Source of the DNA: Anaerolineaceae bacterium
Lineage (GTDB): Bacteria; Chloroflexota; Anaerolineae; Aggregatilineales; Phototrophicaceae
Assembly (NCBI GenBank): GCA_028818375.1
Contig: JAPPOB010000007.1
Coordinates: 412,490-476,489 of the forward strand
Reading direction: 5' to 3'
Length of the DNA: 64,000 nucleotides
Shown: piece by piece, positions 9,328-17,925 of the stretch
Layout: each line of letters begins with the position of its first letter
How positions within the stretch are numbered: position 1 is the stretch's first letter
Made by a program: the position numbers and the translations under genes
The notes under the pieces: model-generated
The model's database searches: none
What the model was told of the DNA's origin: nothing
The model's input: the letters and a program-made list of their open reading frames with translations, nothing else

Positions 9328-9329
9328 GG

Positions 9330-9821
9330 CTATCCGGAATCCTCACTCTTCCGGGCGCCTTCGGCCAGTGGGCTCAGGATGTTGACGCGGTCGCTGAAGT
9401 TTTCGAAATCTCTGTCCAGTGAACAGATCGTGTCAAGACCGTGGACCAACATGGTGGCCAGGATATTTGTGTCGTGGGTCCGTTTGCCTCGCACCTCATA
9501 CTTGCGAAGCAACTGAGGCAACAATTCATGCACCGCGTGCGGCTGGTCCACAATTTCGAAAAACAGCGGCATCGACTCGACTATTCTCAAAAGTGGTTCC
9601 ATCTCCAGCGGCAGTGCGCGATCCCTGACCGTCGCCTGCTCGAAGGTTCCGGGGTTGTTGGCCCGGACGTAAAACTCGCGAATCACCTGCCCGCTGATCG
9701 AGAGTTCAACACCTTCATTTTTCAGCCGTTCCAGGCAAGCCCGGCACACTTCGCGGGATTCCAGTTCGGGAAAATAGGATGGCAAGAGAACGCTGGTATC
9801 CACAAAGACCCTATCGGCCAT
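9330..9821 (-). CDS. PIN-domain ribonuclease (VapC-like)
   Basis: 163 residues from the ATG at 9821 (a GTG at 9827 is an alternative). The acidic metal-binding set of PIN nucleases is present: D8 in [10 protein letters not shown]49 in VIREF, D117 in THDTNI, and D136/D138 in SLDRDF. PIN proteins cut single-stranded RNA and usually act as toxins held by a co-encoded antitoxin. The gene overlaps the end of the upstream 209-residue protein by 11 bases, the arrangement expected of a toxin following its antitoxin, and is followed at once by the methyltransferase. It may be an addiction module attached to the restriction operon or a nuclease effector of it. Confidence 0.85.
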   Translation of the reverse strand: MADRVFVDTSVLLPSYFPELESREVCRACLERLKNEGVELSISGQVIREFYVRANNPGTFEQATVRDRALPLEMEPLLRIVESMPLFFEIVDQPHAVHELLPQLLRKYEVRGKRTHDTNILATMLVHGLDTICSLDRDFENFSDRVNILSPLAEGARKSEDSG

Positions 9822-10440
9822 CGTCACCGTACCAGTCCGCGCGGCGTACGGAGGGCTCTTCCTTCACTTTCCAGTTCAGGCTGACGGCATCAACCAGGCG
9901 AAACTGCTCATCAAGGGTCAACTGCCGCTGTTTACCGACGCGCATCAGCAGGCGCGCGACGAGGTCGTTGTCGTGTTGTCTGGTGACTTCCTCTGTCAGT
10001 TCGCTGATGAGCGCATCAAGATGCGCGACGCGCTCTGCCAGTTGCGGCGGCAGGTCCGGTTCGATCAGGCCGGCGGCGGCCATACGATGCCAGCCTTCAA
10101 CGACCCTGAGCAGGATGGCGGCACGTTCCCTGAGCGGAGGAACCATTTTTTCCTCGTAGGCAGCGAAGGTTTGCGCGAGGTCCAGATCGTCCGTCCAGTT
10201 GTCAAACTTGCGGGCAGCGTCGTCGTCCTGCCCGGCATCCCGAACGAAATCCACGAAGCCAACAAGGGCGAAATTGACCAGTTGCTCGCTTTCTTCGACA
10301 TCCTTTTCGAAGCGGGAAATTTCCTGCTTCATTTGCTTCGCTTTGTAATTCCGGCCAGGCAAGCCGGTTGGTGTTTCGGCAAGTAACGCGCCGAACTGAG
10401 ACGGCAGTTCAGTTTCCCGGGTTAGAGGTTGCACAGCCAT
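9811..10440 (-). CDS. Unknown helical 209-aa protein, first gene of the defence operon
   Basis: No family recognised. The start at 10440 is set by a good ribosome site (GCAAGGAGTCC) nine bases upstream; the open frame extends further but that part is a proline/threonine-rich non-coding remnant. The sequence is mostly charged and helical, with EKDVEESEQLV and LAERVAHLDALISELTEEVTRQ suggesting coiled coils, and a basic C-terminus. Its end overlaps the PIN-nuclease gene, so it occupies the antitoxin position, although it is more than twice the size of ordinary VapB antitoxins and shows no ribbon-helix-helix or AbrB motif. It may instead be a sensor or scaffold of the defence operon. Confidence 0.7.
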   Translation of the reverse strand: MAVQPLTRETELPSQFGALLAETPTGLPGRNYKAKQMKQEISRFEKDVEESEQLVNFALVGFVDFVRDAGQDDDAARKFDNWTDDLDLAQTFAAYEEKMVPPLRERAAILLRVVEGWHRMAAAGLIEPDLPPQLAERVAHLDALISELTEEVTRQHDNDLVARLLMRVGKQRQLTLDEQFRLVDAVSLNWKVKEEPSVRRADWYGDDGR

Positions 10441-10628
10441 CGCTGGACTCCTTGCCCTGACAACGCGCAGTTTCCATTGTACACGCGGAAATACTGTCTT
10501 TGCGTTGCTACAGGCGCTGCCAATGCTGGCCGTCGCAGACGGAGCCGGGGACGGGGTCGGGGAAGCCGTCGGCGTGGATTTGGGTCCACCGGTTCCTGGG
10601 CAGGTCGCCCGCACATCATTCCCCTGCA

Positions 10629-10995
10629 TTATTGCGCGATAGTTGCCATCACGCCGACGTGATCGGAAAGCAGCAGACTACCATCAACAATCGACTCTGT
10701 GTTGACCTGTGAGACGCTGACCACCCTGTCAAGACTGTCGCGCTGCATAAAATGACCATCGATGCGTTCGGCGAGCGGCCGGTCAGGGCGCCAGGGAGAA
10801 GTGTATCCGGTCTCGCCCCCGTTTTTCGCGGCCCAGAGATCGACATAGCGATGTGCTGCAAGCGGCGTCAGGTATTCCGGCTGCGTGTCGAGATTGATGT
10901 TGAAGTCTCCGGTCAAAAGGTGTTGGCAGCCGCGGAATGCCGGCGATCACGGCCCCCGGCCAGTTCAGGCGGCAGTGCAACGCCACAAATTGCCT
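10629..10995 (-). pseudogene. Remnant of an endonuclease/exonuclease/phosphatase-family gene
   Basis: One frame (10629-10916) encodes a typical C-terminal half of this fold: LLTGDFNINLD, ERIDGHFM and finally SDHVGVMA, holding the catalytic D-N and D-H pairs. The sequence that should precede it (FVALHCRLNWPGAVIAG) is in another frame up to about 10995, and the GDFN frame meets a TGA just upstream. A frameshift and loss of the 5' half leave a pseudogene, cut off by the SDR gene that ends at 11070. The 188 bases downstream, to 10441, hold a PT/PS-rich stretch with no gene. Confidence 0.65.
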
Positions 10996-11069
10996 GTTGC
11001 ACAGCCATCATCGGTCCGACGGCGGACAGATTCCATGGCACATGTGAACATGCGCGCCGGGCGTGGGCG

Positions 11070-11846
11070 TCAGAGGCGCTGCAAATGCTGGCCGCCGTCA
11101 ATGTTGATCACCTCGCCCGTGCTGAAGGGGAAATGGCCCTCGACGATCGCGACGCAGGCCAGCGCCACGTCCTGCGGCAGGCCGAGGCGGCGGATCGGCG
11201 TGAAGCCCTGGCTGACGAGGCGGCGGTAGCGCTCCAGCACCACGGCGGTCATGTCGGTCTCGATGATGCCGGGGCGCAGCTCGTAGACGTGGATGCCGTG
11301 TTCGGCGAGGCGGTCGGCGTAGAGTTTGGTCATCATGCCCATGCCGGTCTTGGAGATGCAGTATTCGCCGCGGCTGGTGCTGGCGACGACGGCGCTCATC
11401 GAGCCGATGTTGATGATCGTGCCGGCGCGCTCTGCGGCCAGCATGTGCCGCGCGATGCCCTGGGTCAGAAAGAGGGGGCCGCGCAGGTTAACGCCCATGA
11501 CCTCGTCGTAGCTGGCCTCGGTCATTTCGAGGATGTCCACGCGCTGACGCGGCGCCATGCCGGCGTTGTTGACCAGCAGGTCGACTCCGCCCCAGGCGCC
11601 GATGGCCTCGCGCAGCAGGGTCGCGCGGCCCTCTGACGCAGCGACGTCGGCCTGGATGGCGCGCGCCTCGCCGCCGGCCTCCCCGATCTCGCGTACGCAG
11701 GAAGCGGCCGAGTCGGCGTCGGCGCGGTAGTTGACGAGCACGCGCCAGCCGCGCTCGCCGAGGGCGAGGGCGATGCCGCGTCCGATGCCGCGTCCGGCGC
11801 CGGTCACGAGGGCTACGCGCGGCCCTGTCTGTTCAGATGTGGACAT
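11070..11846 (-). CDS. Short-chain dehydrogenase/reductase (FabG-like)
   Basis: 258 residues with a classical SDR Rossmann fold: TGAGRGIGRG nucleotide-binding glycine motif near residue 16, VNNAGMA, and the YCISK catalytic tyrosine-lysine pair. The C-terminus GEVINIDGGQHL is the usual FabG-type ending. Substrate unknown; members oxidise or reduce sugars, ketoacyl thioesters and many alcohols. The ATG at 11846 has a GGAGG six bases upstream. It lies downstream of, and in the same orientation as, the GH88 hydrolase and M20 peptidase genes, so it could act on a product of uronate breakdown. Confidence 0.88.
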   Translation of the reverse strand: MSTSEQTGPRVALVTGAGRGIGRGIALALGERGWRVLVNYRADADSAASCVREIGEAGGEARAIQADVAASEGRATLLREAIGAWGGVDLLVNNAGMAPRQRVDILEMTEASYDEVMGVNLRGPLFLTQGIARHMLAAERAGTIINIGSMSAVVASTSRGEYCISKTGMGMMTKLYADRLAEHGIHVYELRPGIIETDMTAVVLERYRRLVSQGFTPIRRLGLPQDVALACVAIVEGHFPFSTGEVINIDGGQHLQRL

Positions 11847-11872
11847 ACTGCCTCCGGGAGGGAATGGAGCGG

Positions 11873-11908
11873 CTACTCATCAAGGTAATGGCACAGGGCT
11901 TCCGCCAG
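11873..11908 (-). pseudogene. Echo of the GH88 gene's last ten codons
   Basis: On the minus strand, 11908-11873 reads AEALCHYLDE and TAG. The intact GH88 gene 40 bases upstream ends EALCHYLNE and TGA. The match covers only the last codons, like the echoes after the flavin reductase gene. Confidence 0.6.
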
Positions 11909-11947
11909 ACAGACACTGAAGCGGCTCCGTCGTTCGCGAAGGTCCGT

Positions 11948-13051
11948 TCATTCATTCAGATAGTGGCACAAGGCTTCGAGAAAAAAGTGATCGCCCCACA
12001 TGACACTCTGGTTGACGCCGAGGCCGCGGCGCTCGTGGTACAGGCCGCAGCGCAGGATGCCCTCGTGGCCGTCGTCGGCGTCGATGAGGAAGGGCGGAAC
12101 GCAGAGCGTGTAGAGGATGCGACGCGCCTTGCCACGGTACAGCTGGACGCGAAGCGGATCGGTGGAGAGTTGCGCCAGTTGCTGGAAGCCGCTGGCGGCG
12201 ATGGCGGCGGCCGAACTTTCGTGGGGGTGCCGCGGCTCCGGTTCGAGCAAGTCGTTGGGCGGAATGCCGTACGAGGGCGTGTGCTCGATGTAGCAGGCGG
12301 CGCAGGCCTCGGCGGTTTGCAGGAAGCGCGGGTCGCCGCTGAAGCGGTAAACTGTGGCGAAGCCGTAAAGCGCCCAGGCAAGGCCGCGCGTCCAGATTGT
12401 ATCGCCGCGCCAGCCCTGGTGGGTGCTCTGACGCAGAAACTCACCCGTGTCGGTATCGAAGATGCCCTCGTGCGCCGTGCTGCCGTCGCCGCGCACGAGG
12501 TAGCGGCGGGTGGTGAGGCAGTGCTGGTTGACGCGGCGCAACAGGTCGGCGTCGCCCGTCTCCTGCGCGGCGAAGTAGATGATGCCGACGTTCATCATGA
12601 TATCGATGAAGAGGCTTTGCGGGCCGACGAAGGAAGGCAGGTAGCCGCCCTTTTCGCGGAAGCGCGAGCCGGCGGTGTGGCCGGCCTCGATGATCACGTG
12701 ACGCTGGAATTCCTCACCGTCCGCATCGTACCAGCGCTTCCAGCTGGACCAGAAGAGGAAGCCGAGGTCGTGGACGCTGGTGTCGGTCGCGCGGTGTTCG
12801 ATCAGGCGGCAGTAGTGGATGGCGCGCTCGCGAAACCAGGGATGACCGGTCTGCTGGTGGATGAGCCAGAGCTGGCCGGGCAGGAAGCCCTCGCACCAGT
12901 TGGTCCAGGACTCGCCTTCGTGGCGCCATTTGCCGTCTTCAGTGTAGAGCGGGAAGTAGTCCGGATGGTCGGTGACGAGGCGGCGCAACTGGCGCGCGGC
13001 GTAATCAAGGGCGTTTTCGGCGCGTTTGCGCAGTGGTACAGGTGCGCTCAT
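11948..13051 (-). CDS. GH88/GH105-type unsaturated glucuronyl hydrolase
   Basis: 367 residues forming the alpha/alpha barrel typical of GH88. Likely catalytic residues are D95 in SVHDLGF (with H94 beside it) and D150 in LFIDIMMN, matching the two aspartates of Bacillus unsaturated glucuronyl hydrolase in order and spacing. Such enzymes release the 4,5-unsaturated uronic acid left by polysaccharide lyases. There is no signal peptide, so it should act on imported disaccharides. The start overlaps the M20 peptidase stop by 4 bases (ATGA), indicating co-transcription. No lyase is present in the window, so the glycan (glycosaminoglycan, ulvan or similar) is not defined. Confidence 0.9.
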   Translation of the reverse strand: MSAPVPLRKRAENALDYAARQLRRLVTDHPDYFPLYTEDGKWRHEGESWTNWCEGFLPGQLWLIHQQTGHPWFRERAIHYCRLIEHRATDTSVHDLGFLFWSSWKRWYDADGEEFQRHVIIEAGHTAGSRFREKGGYLPSFVGPQSLFIDIMMNVGIIYFAAQETGDADLLRRVNQHCLTTRRYLVRGDGSTAHEGIFDTDTGEFLRQSTHQGWRGDTIWTRGLAWALYGFATVYRFSGDPRFLQTAEACAACYIEHTPSYGIPPNDLLEPEPRHPHESSAAAIAASGFQQLAQLSTDPLRVQLYRGKARRILYTLCVPPFLIDADDGHEGILRCGLYHERRGLGVNQSVMWGDHFFLEALCHYLNE

Positions 13052-14376
13052 TGGGCCTCCCCGAAGCGCTGGATGAGGGAATACATGATGCCGGCGCCAA
13101 ATGCCATGGAGGCGACCGGGATGCGCTCGTCGGCGGCGTGCAGGGCCGACATGAACTCGATCTTCGGCGGCAGGTCCATGGGAAGAAAGCCGTAGCTTTG
13201 GATGCCGAGTTGCGAGAACCAGCGGCCGTCGGTGCCGGCTGGCGTTATGGCCGGCACAGGGATGGCGTCGGGGTCCCCCTGGCGCAGGACATCGGCGAGG
13301 GTGGCGAAGAGGCCCATATCGGGCTGTTCGGGGGAGACGCCCTTGCCGGGCATGCGCAGCAATTCAAGGTCGACGTCCGGGCCGAGCAGGTCGCGCAGTT
13401 CGGCGTGGACGCCGTCGCAGTCCTGGCCGGGCAGGATGCGCACGTCGAGGCGCAGACGTACCTCGGAGGGGACGACGTTGCTCTTGTGGCCGCCCTCGAC
13501 GATGGTGGCGTTGAAGGTGTTGTGCAGCAGCGGTTCGAGCCAGCGGCCGAACTCGCCCAGCTGGGCGAGCACCTGACCGGTCTGCGCGGGATCGAGCAGG
13601 CGCAGCAGCTGCTCGCGTTCGTCGGCGGGCAGGGGCTCGGCGAGGGCCTCGATCATCAGGCGCACGCCGGGCGTGACGTGCACCGGCAGGCGGCTGCGGT
13701 CGAGGGTTTGCAGGGCGCGTCCCAGTTGCGCCATGGCGCCGCCGCGCAGGGGCATCGAGCCGTGTCCGCCGGGCCCGCGGAAGGTGACCATGGTGCCGCA
13801 GCCGGACTTCTCGGCGACCTGGATCGGGTAGTATTTGCGGCCCCTGAGGTACGAGGTGTAGCCGCCGACCTCGCCGATGCCGTAGCGCACACCGGCGAAG
13901 AGTTCCGGGTGTTCGTTGACGAGATAGCCGGCGCCGTAGCGGCCGCCGACCTCCTCGTCGGCGAGCACCAGCAGCAGCACGTCGCCGGGGGGCGTGAAGT
14001 CATGCGCACGTGCCCGCAGGCAGGCGGCGATCATCATGGCCACGCCGCCCTTCATGTCCAGCGCGCCGCGGCCCCAGACGTAACCGTCGGCAATGGCGCC
14101 GCTGAAGGGCGGATGGGTCCACTGCTGGTCGGCGGCGGTGACCACGTCGACGTGGCCGTAAAGCAGCAGCGGTGGCGCCTGGCCCGCGCCCGGCAGGCGC
14201 GCCAGCAGGTTGGGGCGGGCCTCGTCTTTGGCGATGATTCGGTAGTCGATGCCCTGTTCCGCCAGCAGACCGGCGACGTACCGGATGCAGGCGGCCTCGT
14301 TGCCCGGGGGGTTGGTGGTGTCGAAGCGGATGAGCCGCTGCAGCAGTTCGGCGGGGCGCTCGTGGAGGGGCGTCAT
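13048..14376 (-). CDS. M20-family metallopeptidase (ArgE/DapE/carboxypeptidase-like)
   Basis: 442 residues with the di-zinc motifs of family M20: GHVDVV (H75, catalytic D77), GALDMKGG (D107), and DEEVGG (catalytic E141, metal ligand E142). The dimerisation domain lies in the middle and a final H-bearing stretch ends the protein. Members hydrolyse N-acyl amino acids, N-acetyl compounds or dipeptides. It begins the minus-strand run that continues with GH88 and probably the SDR. The ATG at 14376 is followed by the expected family opening; the 99 bases to the divergent cyclophilin gene must hold both promoters. Confidence 0.88.
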   Translation of the reverse strand: MTPLHERPAELLQRLIRFDTTNPPGNEAACIRYVAGLLAEQGIDYRIIAKDEARPNLLARLPGAGQAPPLLLYGHVDVVTAADQQWTHPPFSGAIADGYVWGRGALDMKGGVAMMIAACLRARAHDFTPPGDVLLLVLADEEVGGRYGAGYLVNEHPELFAGVRYGIGEVGGYTSYLRGRKYYPIQVAEKSGCGTMVTFRGPGGHGSMPLRGGAMAQLGRALQTLDRSRLPVHVTPGVRLMIEALAEPLPADEREQLLRLLDPAQTGQVLAQLGEFGRWLEPLLHNTFNATIVEGGHKSNVVPSEVRLRLDVRILPGQDCDGVHAELRDLLGPDVDLELLRMPGKGVSPEQPDMGLFATLADVLRQGDPDAIPVPAITPAGTDGRWFSQLGIQSYGFLPMDLPPKIEFMSALHAADERIPVASMAFGAGIMYSLIQRFGEAQ

Positions 14377-14475
14377 GAGGATGGTCCTAATGTGTCACCA
14401 GGGAATTCAGTGTACAGTGGGGATGTGGTGACTGCCAGGCATGGCGGCCACCCCGGACGATGAGAGGAGCGTTGG

Positions 14476-14973
14476 ATGGCGAGACAGTATTCGATGGCGC
14501 CCGGCATGATTATTGACGTGAGCAAAAGCTACGTGGCGCATTTTCATACCAGCCGTGGCGATTTCGACGCGCAGCTCTTCGCGGCAGAGGCGCCGCTCAC
14601 GGTCAACAACTTTGTCTTTCTGGCCGGTGAAGGCTTTTATGACGGAGTCATCTTTCATCGCGTCATCAAGAACCCGCCCTTCATGGTCCAGGGGGGCGAC
14701 CCCACCGGAACCGGCCGCGGCGGACCGGGCTATCGCTTCCCGGACGAGGCCTCCGCGCTGGAACTGAAGCATGATGGCCCGGGCGTGTTGAGCATGGCCA
14801 ATGCCGGACCCAACACCAACGGCTCGCAGTTCTTCATCACGCACATCGCCACGCCGCACCTGGACGGCAAGCACGCCGTCTTCGGCCGGGTCAACGGCGA
14901 CGGCCAGCAGGTGGTGAACGCCATCGAGCAGGGCGACCAGATCGAAACCCTGACCATCAGCGAACTCGATTGA
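14476..14973 (+). CDS. Cyclophilin-type peptidyl-prolyl cis-trans isomerase
   Basis: A 165-residue single-domain cyclophilin. Signature elements are [40 protein letters not shown] and [17 protein letters not shown]; the active-site arginine is in FHRVI. It speeds proline isomerisation during folding. There is no signal peptide, so it is cytosolic, and the N-terminus carries a short extension (to about residue 20) before the core. GAGGAG upstream supports the ATG at 14476. Monocistronic, divergent from the M20 gene and convergent with the amino-acid transporter operon. Confidence 0.92.
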   Translation: MARQYSMAPGMIIDVSKSYVAHFHTSRGDFDAQLFAAEAPLTVNNFVFLAGEGFYDGVIFHRVIKNPPFMVQGGDPTGTGRGGPGYRFPDEASALELKHDGPGVLSMANAGPNTNGSQFFITHIATPHLDGKHAVFGRVNGDGQQVVNAIEQGDQIETLTISELD

Positions 14974-15080
14974 GCAACATTTGACCCCAACATCCTGTGA
15001 TGCGCCCGTGACGCCGGCTGTTGCGGATTGCCGTCGCCCTCGCGCTGCTGCGCCGGGTGGAGGCGGCGGGCCAGCAGGTC

Positions 15081-15869
15081 TTACAGGATCTGGCTCAGGA
15101 AAAGCTTGGTGCGCGGATGCTGGGCGCGTTCGAAGAAGTGCTCCGGCTCGCCCTGCTCGACGATGCGGCCCTCGTCCATAAAAAGGACGCGGTCGGCCAC
15201 CTCACGCGCGAAGCCCATCTCGTGCGTGACGACCAGCATGGTCATACCGGTCAGCGCGAGTTCCTTCATGACGTCCAGCACTTCCTTGATCATCTCGGGG
15301 TCCAGCGCCGACGTGGGCTCGTCGAAGAGCATGATCTTGGGTTCCATGGCGAGGGCGCGGGCGATGGCGACGCGCTGCTGCTGCCCGCCGGAAAGCTGGC
15401 CGGGGTATTTGTGAGCCTGCTCGGGGATGCCAACGCGCTCCAGCAACTGCATGGCGTCGTTCTCGACCTCGGCGCGCGGGCGGTGCCGTACGCGAATGGG
15501 AGCGAGCGTGATGTTTTGTATCGCGGTGAGGTGCGGGAAGAGGTTGAACTGCTGGAAGACCATGCCGATCTCGCGGCGAATGGCGGCGATGTTGCGCACG
15601 TCGTGGCCCATCTCCCGGCCGTCAACGATGATCTGCCCTTCCTGATGCTCCTCCAGGCGGTTGATGCAGCGGATGAGGGTGGACTTGCCGGAGCCGGAAG
15701 GGCCGATGATGACGACCACTTCCTGCGGGGCGACGTTGACGTTGATATCGCGCAGGACGTGAAACTCGCCAAACCACTTGTTCATGTCGCGGCAGATGAT
15801 GATGGGCTCTTCATCCATCTGGCTGATCGTGGTCCCCTGGCTCAGGGGGTCATTCCCGGCAATGGCCAT
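15081..15869 (-). CDS. aapP: General amino-acid ABC transporter, ATP-binding subunit
   Basis: 262 residues with every ABC ATPase motif: Walker [10 protein letters not shown] at 56-64, Q-loop at Q106, signature LSGGQ at 159-163, Walker B LFDEP around 181-185 and the switch histidine in VVTHEMG. It belongs to the polar amino-acid (GlnQ/AapP) group and energises uptake at the inner face of the membrane. The ATG at 15869 is chosen because GGAGGAACGTC precedes it; the open frame upstream has no ribosome site. Last gene of the operon, 19 bases after aapM. Confidence 0.95.
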   Translation of the reverse strand: MAIAGNDPLSQGTTISQMDEEPIIICRDMNKWFGEFHVLRDINVNVAPQEVVVIIGPSGSGKSTLIRCINRLEEHQEGQIIVDGREMGHDVRNIAAIRREIGMVFQQFNLFPHLTAIQNITLAPIRVRHRPRAEVENDAMQLLERVGIPEQAHKYPGQLSGGQQQRVAIARALAMEPKIMLFDEPTSALDPEMIKEVLDVMKELALTGMTMLVVTHEMGFAREVADRVLFMDEGRIVEQGEPEHFFERAQHPRTKLFLSQIL

Positions 15870-15888
15870 GACGTTCCTCCGTTGGCGC

Positions 15889-17925
15889 TCAGGCGCGGGC
15901 GGCGCCGGAGCCGCTGGCCTCGATGCGGCGGCTGACATTGGACATGACAGAACTGAAGATGAAATAAATGATGGCGATGAAGATATAGGTCTCGCGGCGC
16001 AGGCCCTGGAATTCGGTCTGCGAGGCGATCAGGTTGGCGACGCCGGTGAGGTCGATGAGGCCGACGATGGTCACCAGCGAGGTGTCCTTGAAGAGCGAGA
16101 TGAACTGGCCGACCATGGCCGGGATGACGGCGCGCAGGGCCTGCGGCAGGGTGATGTGCAGGGTGATGCGCCAGGCGGGCAGGCCCAGCGCGCGGGCCGC
16201 TTCCACCTGCCCCGGCGGCAGACTCTGCAGGCCGCCTCGCACGTCTTCGGCGAGGTAGGCGGCGCTGAAGAGGATCAGGGCCACCATGACGCGGTAGGGC
16301 GCGTTGTCCGGGCCGCCCAGGCCAGGCAGCACGAACTGCACCAGCAACATCGACATGAAGAGCAGGGTGATCAGCGGCACGCCGCGGAAGACCTCGATAT
16401 AAAGCGTGCTGGCGGCGCTGACGACGGGCAGGGCACTGCGGCGGCCGAGGGCCAGCAAAATGCCGATCGGGAAGGCCACGACCAGCGCGACGACCGTCAG
16501 CACCAGGGTCAACAGCAGGCCGCCCCACAGCTGGGGGTCGCTGGCGCGCAGCACGCCGCCTTCGCCGAAGCCGGCGATCAGCAGGAAGGCCAGCGGAATG
16601 GTGACCAGCCAGAGCCAGACTGCCGATCGCCGCACGCGTCTCAGGGGTGTTTCCAGTTCCCGGTCACGCCGTCTCAGCCACTGCGCCGCGGCGTAGGCGG
16701 CGGCCATGACGGCCACAAAGAGCGTCAACCCGAGGTTGAGTTGCTGCAGGAAGGGCCCCAGCATCAGGCGCAGAAAATCGGCCGGCGGGCGCACACCGCG
16801 ATACTGGTGATCGATGATGCCGAGCATCGGCAGGTCTGCGCCGCCGCCATCGCGCGGACGTCCCCCTTCGACGAGCAGGCGGTCGGTGGCGCGCACGTAC
16901 TGGAAGACGCGTTCACCCTCGCGAATGAAGCTGCGGTCGAAGATGGGGTAAAGGCCGCCGGCGCGCAGCAACGCGATGCTGTCATCGCTGTCCGCGACGC
17001 GCTTCTCCAGCACGTACCAGCCGTTCCGCGGCAGCGTCTGACGCAGTTCTTCGCCCGGCGCGAGGCTGCGGCTGAAGATTTCCTCGCCGGTATCGCCGCT
17101 GAGCAGGGTGAGCAGGACCGGGTAGGCGCTGACTTCGTAAGCGCTGTGAACGGGCGGCGGGACTTCAGTCCTTGCGAGTTCCTCCTCGTAGGCCGCGCGC
17201 TGTCGCGCCGTCAGGCGATCGCCGGCCAGTTCCCTCTGGATCGTCTCGAGGCGTCCGGCGCTGCCGAGGCGGTTGGCGGCGGCGTTGCGCAGGGTATTGG
17301 TCATGACGTCGCTGAAACTCGTGAGTTGCGCCAGTTCCGCGTCGTCGGCGGGCGTGACGAGCCGAAAGGCGACTTCCTCATCCGCGCCGGCGATGAAGGC
17401 GATGCGTTCCAGCGGGCGGGCGGTGATGGAGCCGCTGGTGACCTCCCGTTGCCCGGCGGCCAGCCAGGTGGGCGGCAGCGGGATGGCGCCGGCGATGAGC
17501 CAGGGGATGACGAAGAGCGACAGCAGAACCCCGGCGAGGATCGCCCACAGACGCAGGTGGATGCGCGACCATGCGGCGAAATTCACGCCGGCCAGCACGG
17601 CGATGAAGAGGAAGAGGAAGGTGTTGCGCGGGTCCATAAAGGATTCGACCCGGCCGACCAGGAAGAGACGCAGGTTGAAAATGATGGAGTACCAGTTGCC
17701 CGTGCCGATGCTCCAGTCGAGCAGGAAAGAGATTACGGCGACGAGGAACAGCGCAGCGAGGAGGGTGAGCGCGGTATCCAGCGGAGAGCCGAAAAGATTG
17801 GCGCGCACCCAGGCCAGGGGGCCGACTTCCGTGATCGGCGGCCGCCGCTCCGGGGGTTCGTCAAAGTAGGCGATGTTGCGGTCCAGTCGCCGCGGCTGCC
17901 GCCTGCCTGTCATGCCGGTCTCCAT
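15889..17925 (-). CDS. aapM: General amino-acid ABC transporter permease with enlarged N-terminal half
   Basis: 678 residues, well above the roughly 380-430 usual for AapM. The C-terminal part (about 450-678) is a standard amino-acid permease with the EAA loop (EAARALG...[10 protein letters not shown]) near 575-600. The N-terminal part has several extra membrane helices and a predicted extracytoplasmic segment of around 200 residues (about 165-400) between helices, which is not part of the textbook subunit. Start and the aapQ stop overlap as TGATG, so translation is coupled. Forms the channel with AapQ. Confidence 0.88.
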   Translation of the reverse strand: METGMTGRRQPRRLDRNIAYFDEPPERRPPITEVGPLAWVRANLFGSPLDTALTLLAALFLVAVISFLLDWSIGTGNWYSIIFNLRLFLVGRVESFMDPRNTFLFLFIAVLAGVNFAAWSRIHLRLWAILAGVLLSLFVIPWLIAGAIPLPPTWLAAGQREVTSGSITARPLERIAFIAGADEEVAFRLVTPADDAELAQLTSFSDVMTNTLRNAAANRLGSAGRLETIQRELAGDRLTARQRAAYEEELARTEVPPPVHSAYEVSAYPVLLTLLSGDTGEEIFSRSLAPGEELRQTLPRNGWYVLEKRVADSDDSIALLRAGGLYPIFDRSFIREGERVFQYVRATDRLLVEGGRPRDGGGADLPMLGIIDHQYRGVRPPADFLRLMLGPFLQQLNLGLTLFVAVMAAAYAAAQWLRRRDRELETPLRRVRRSAVWLWLVTIPLAFLLIAGFGEGGVLRASDPQLWGGLLLTLVLTVVALVVAFPIGILLALGRRSALPVVSAASTLYIEVFRGVPLITLLFMSMLLVQFVLPGLGGPDNAPYRVMVALILFSAAYLAEDVRGGLQSLPPGQVEAARALGLPAWRITLHITLPQALRAVIPAMVGQFISLFKDTSLVTIVGLIDLTGVANLIASQTEFQGLRRETYIFIAIIYFIFSSVMSNVSRRIEASGSGAARA

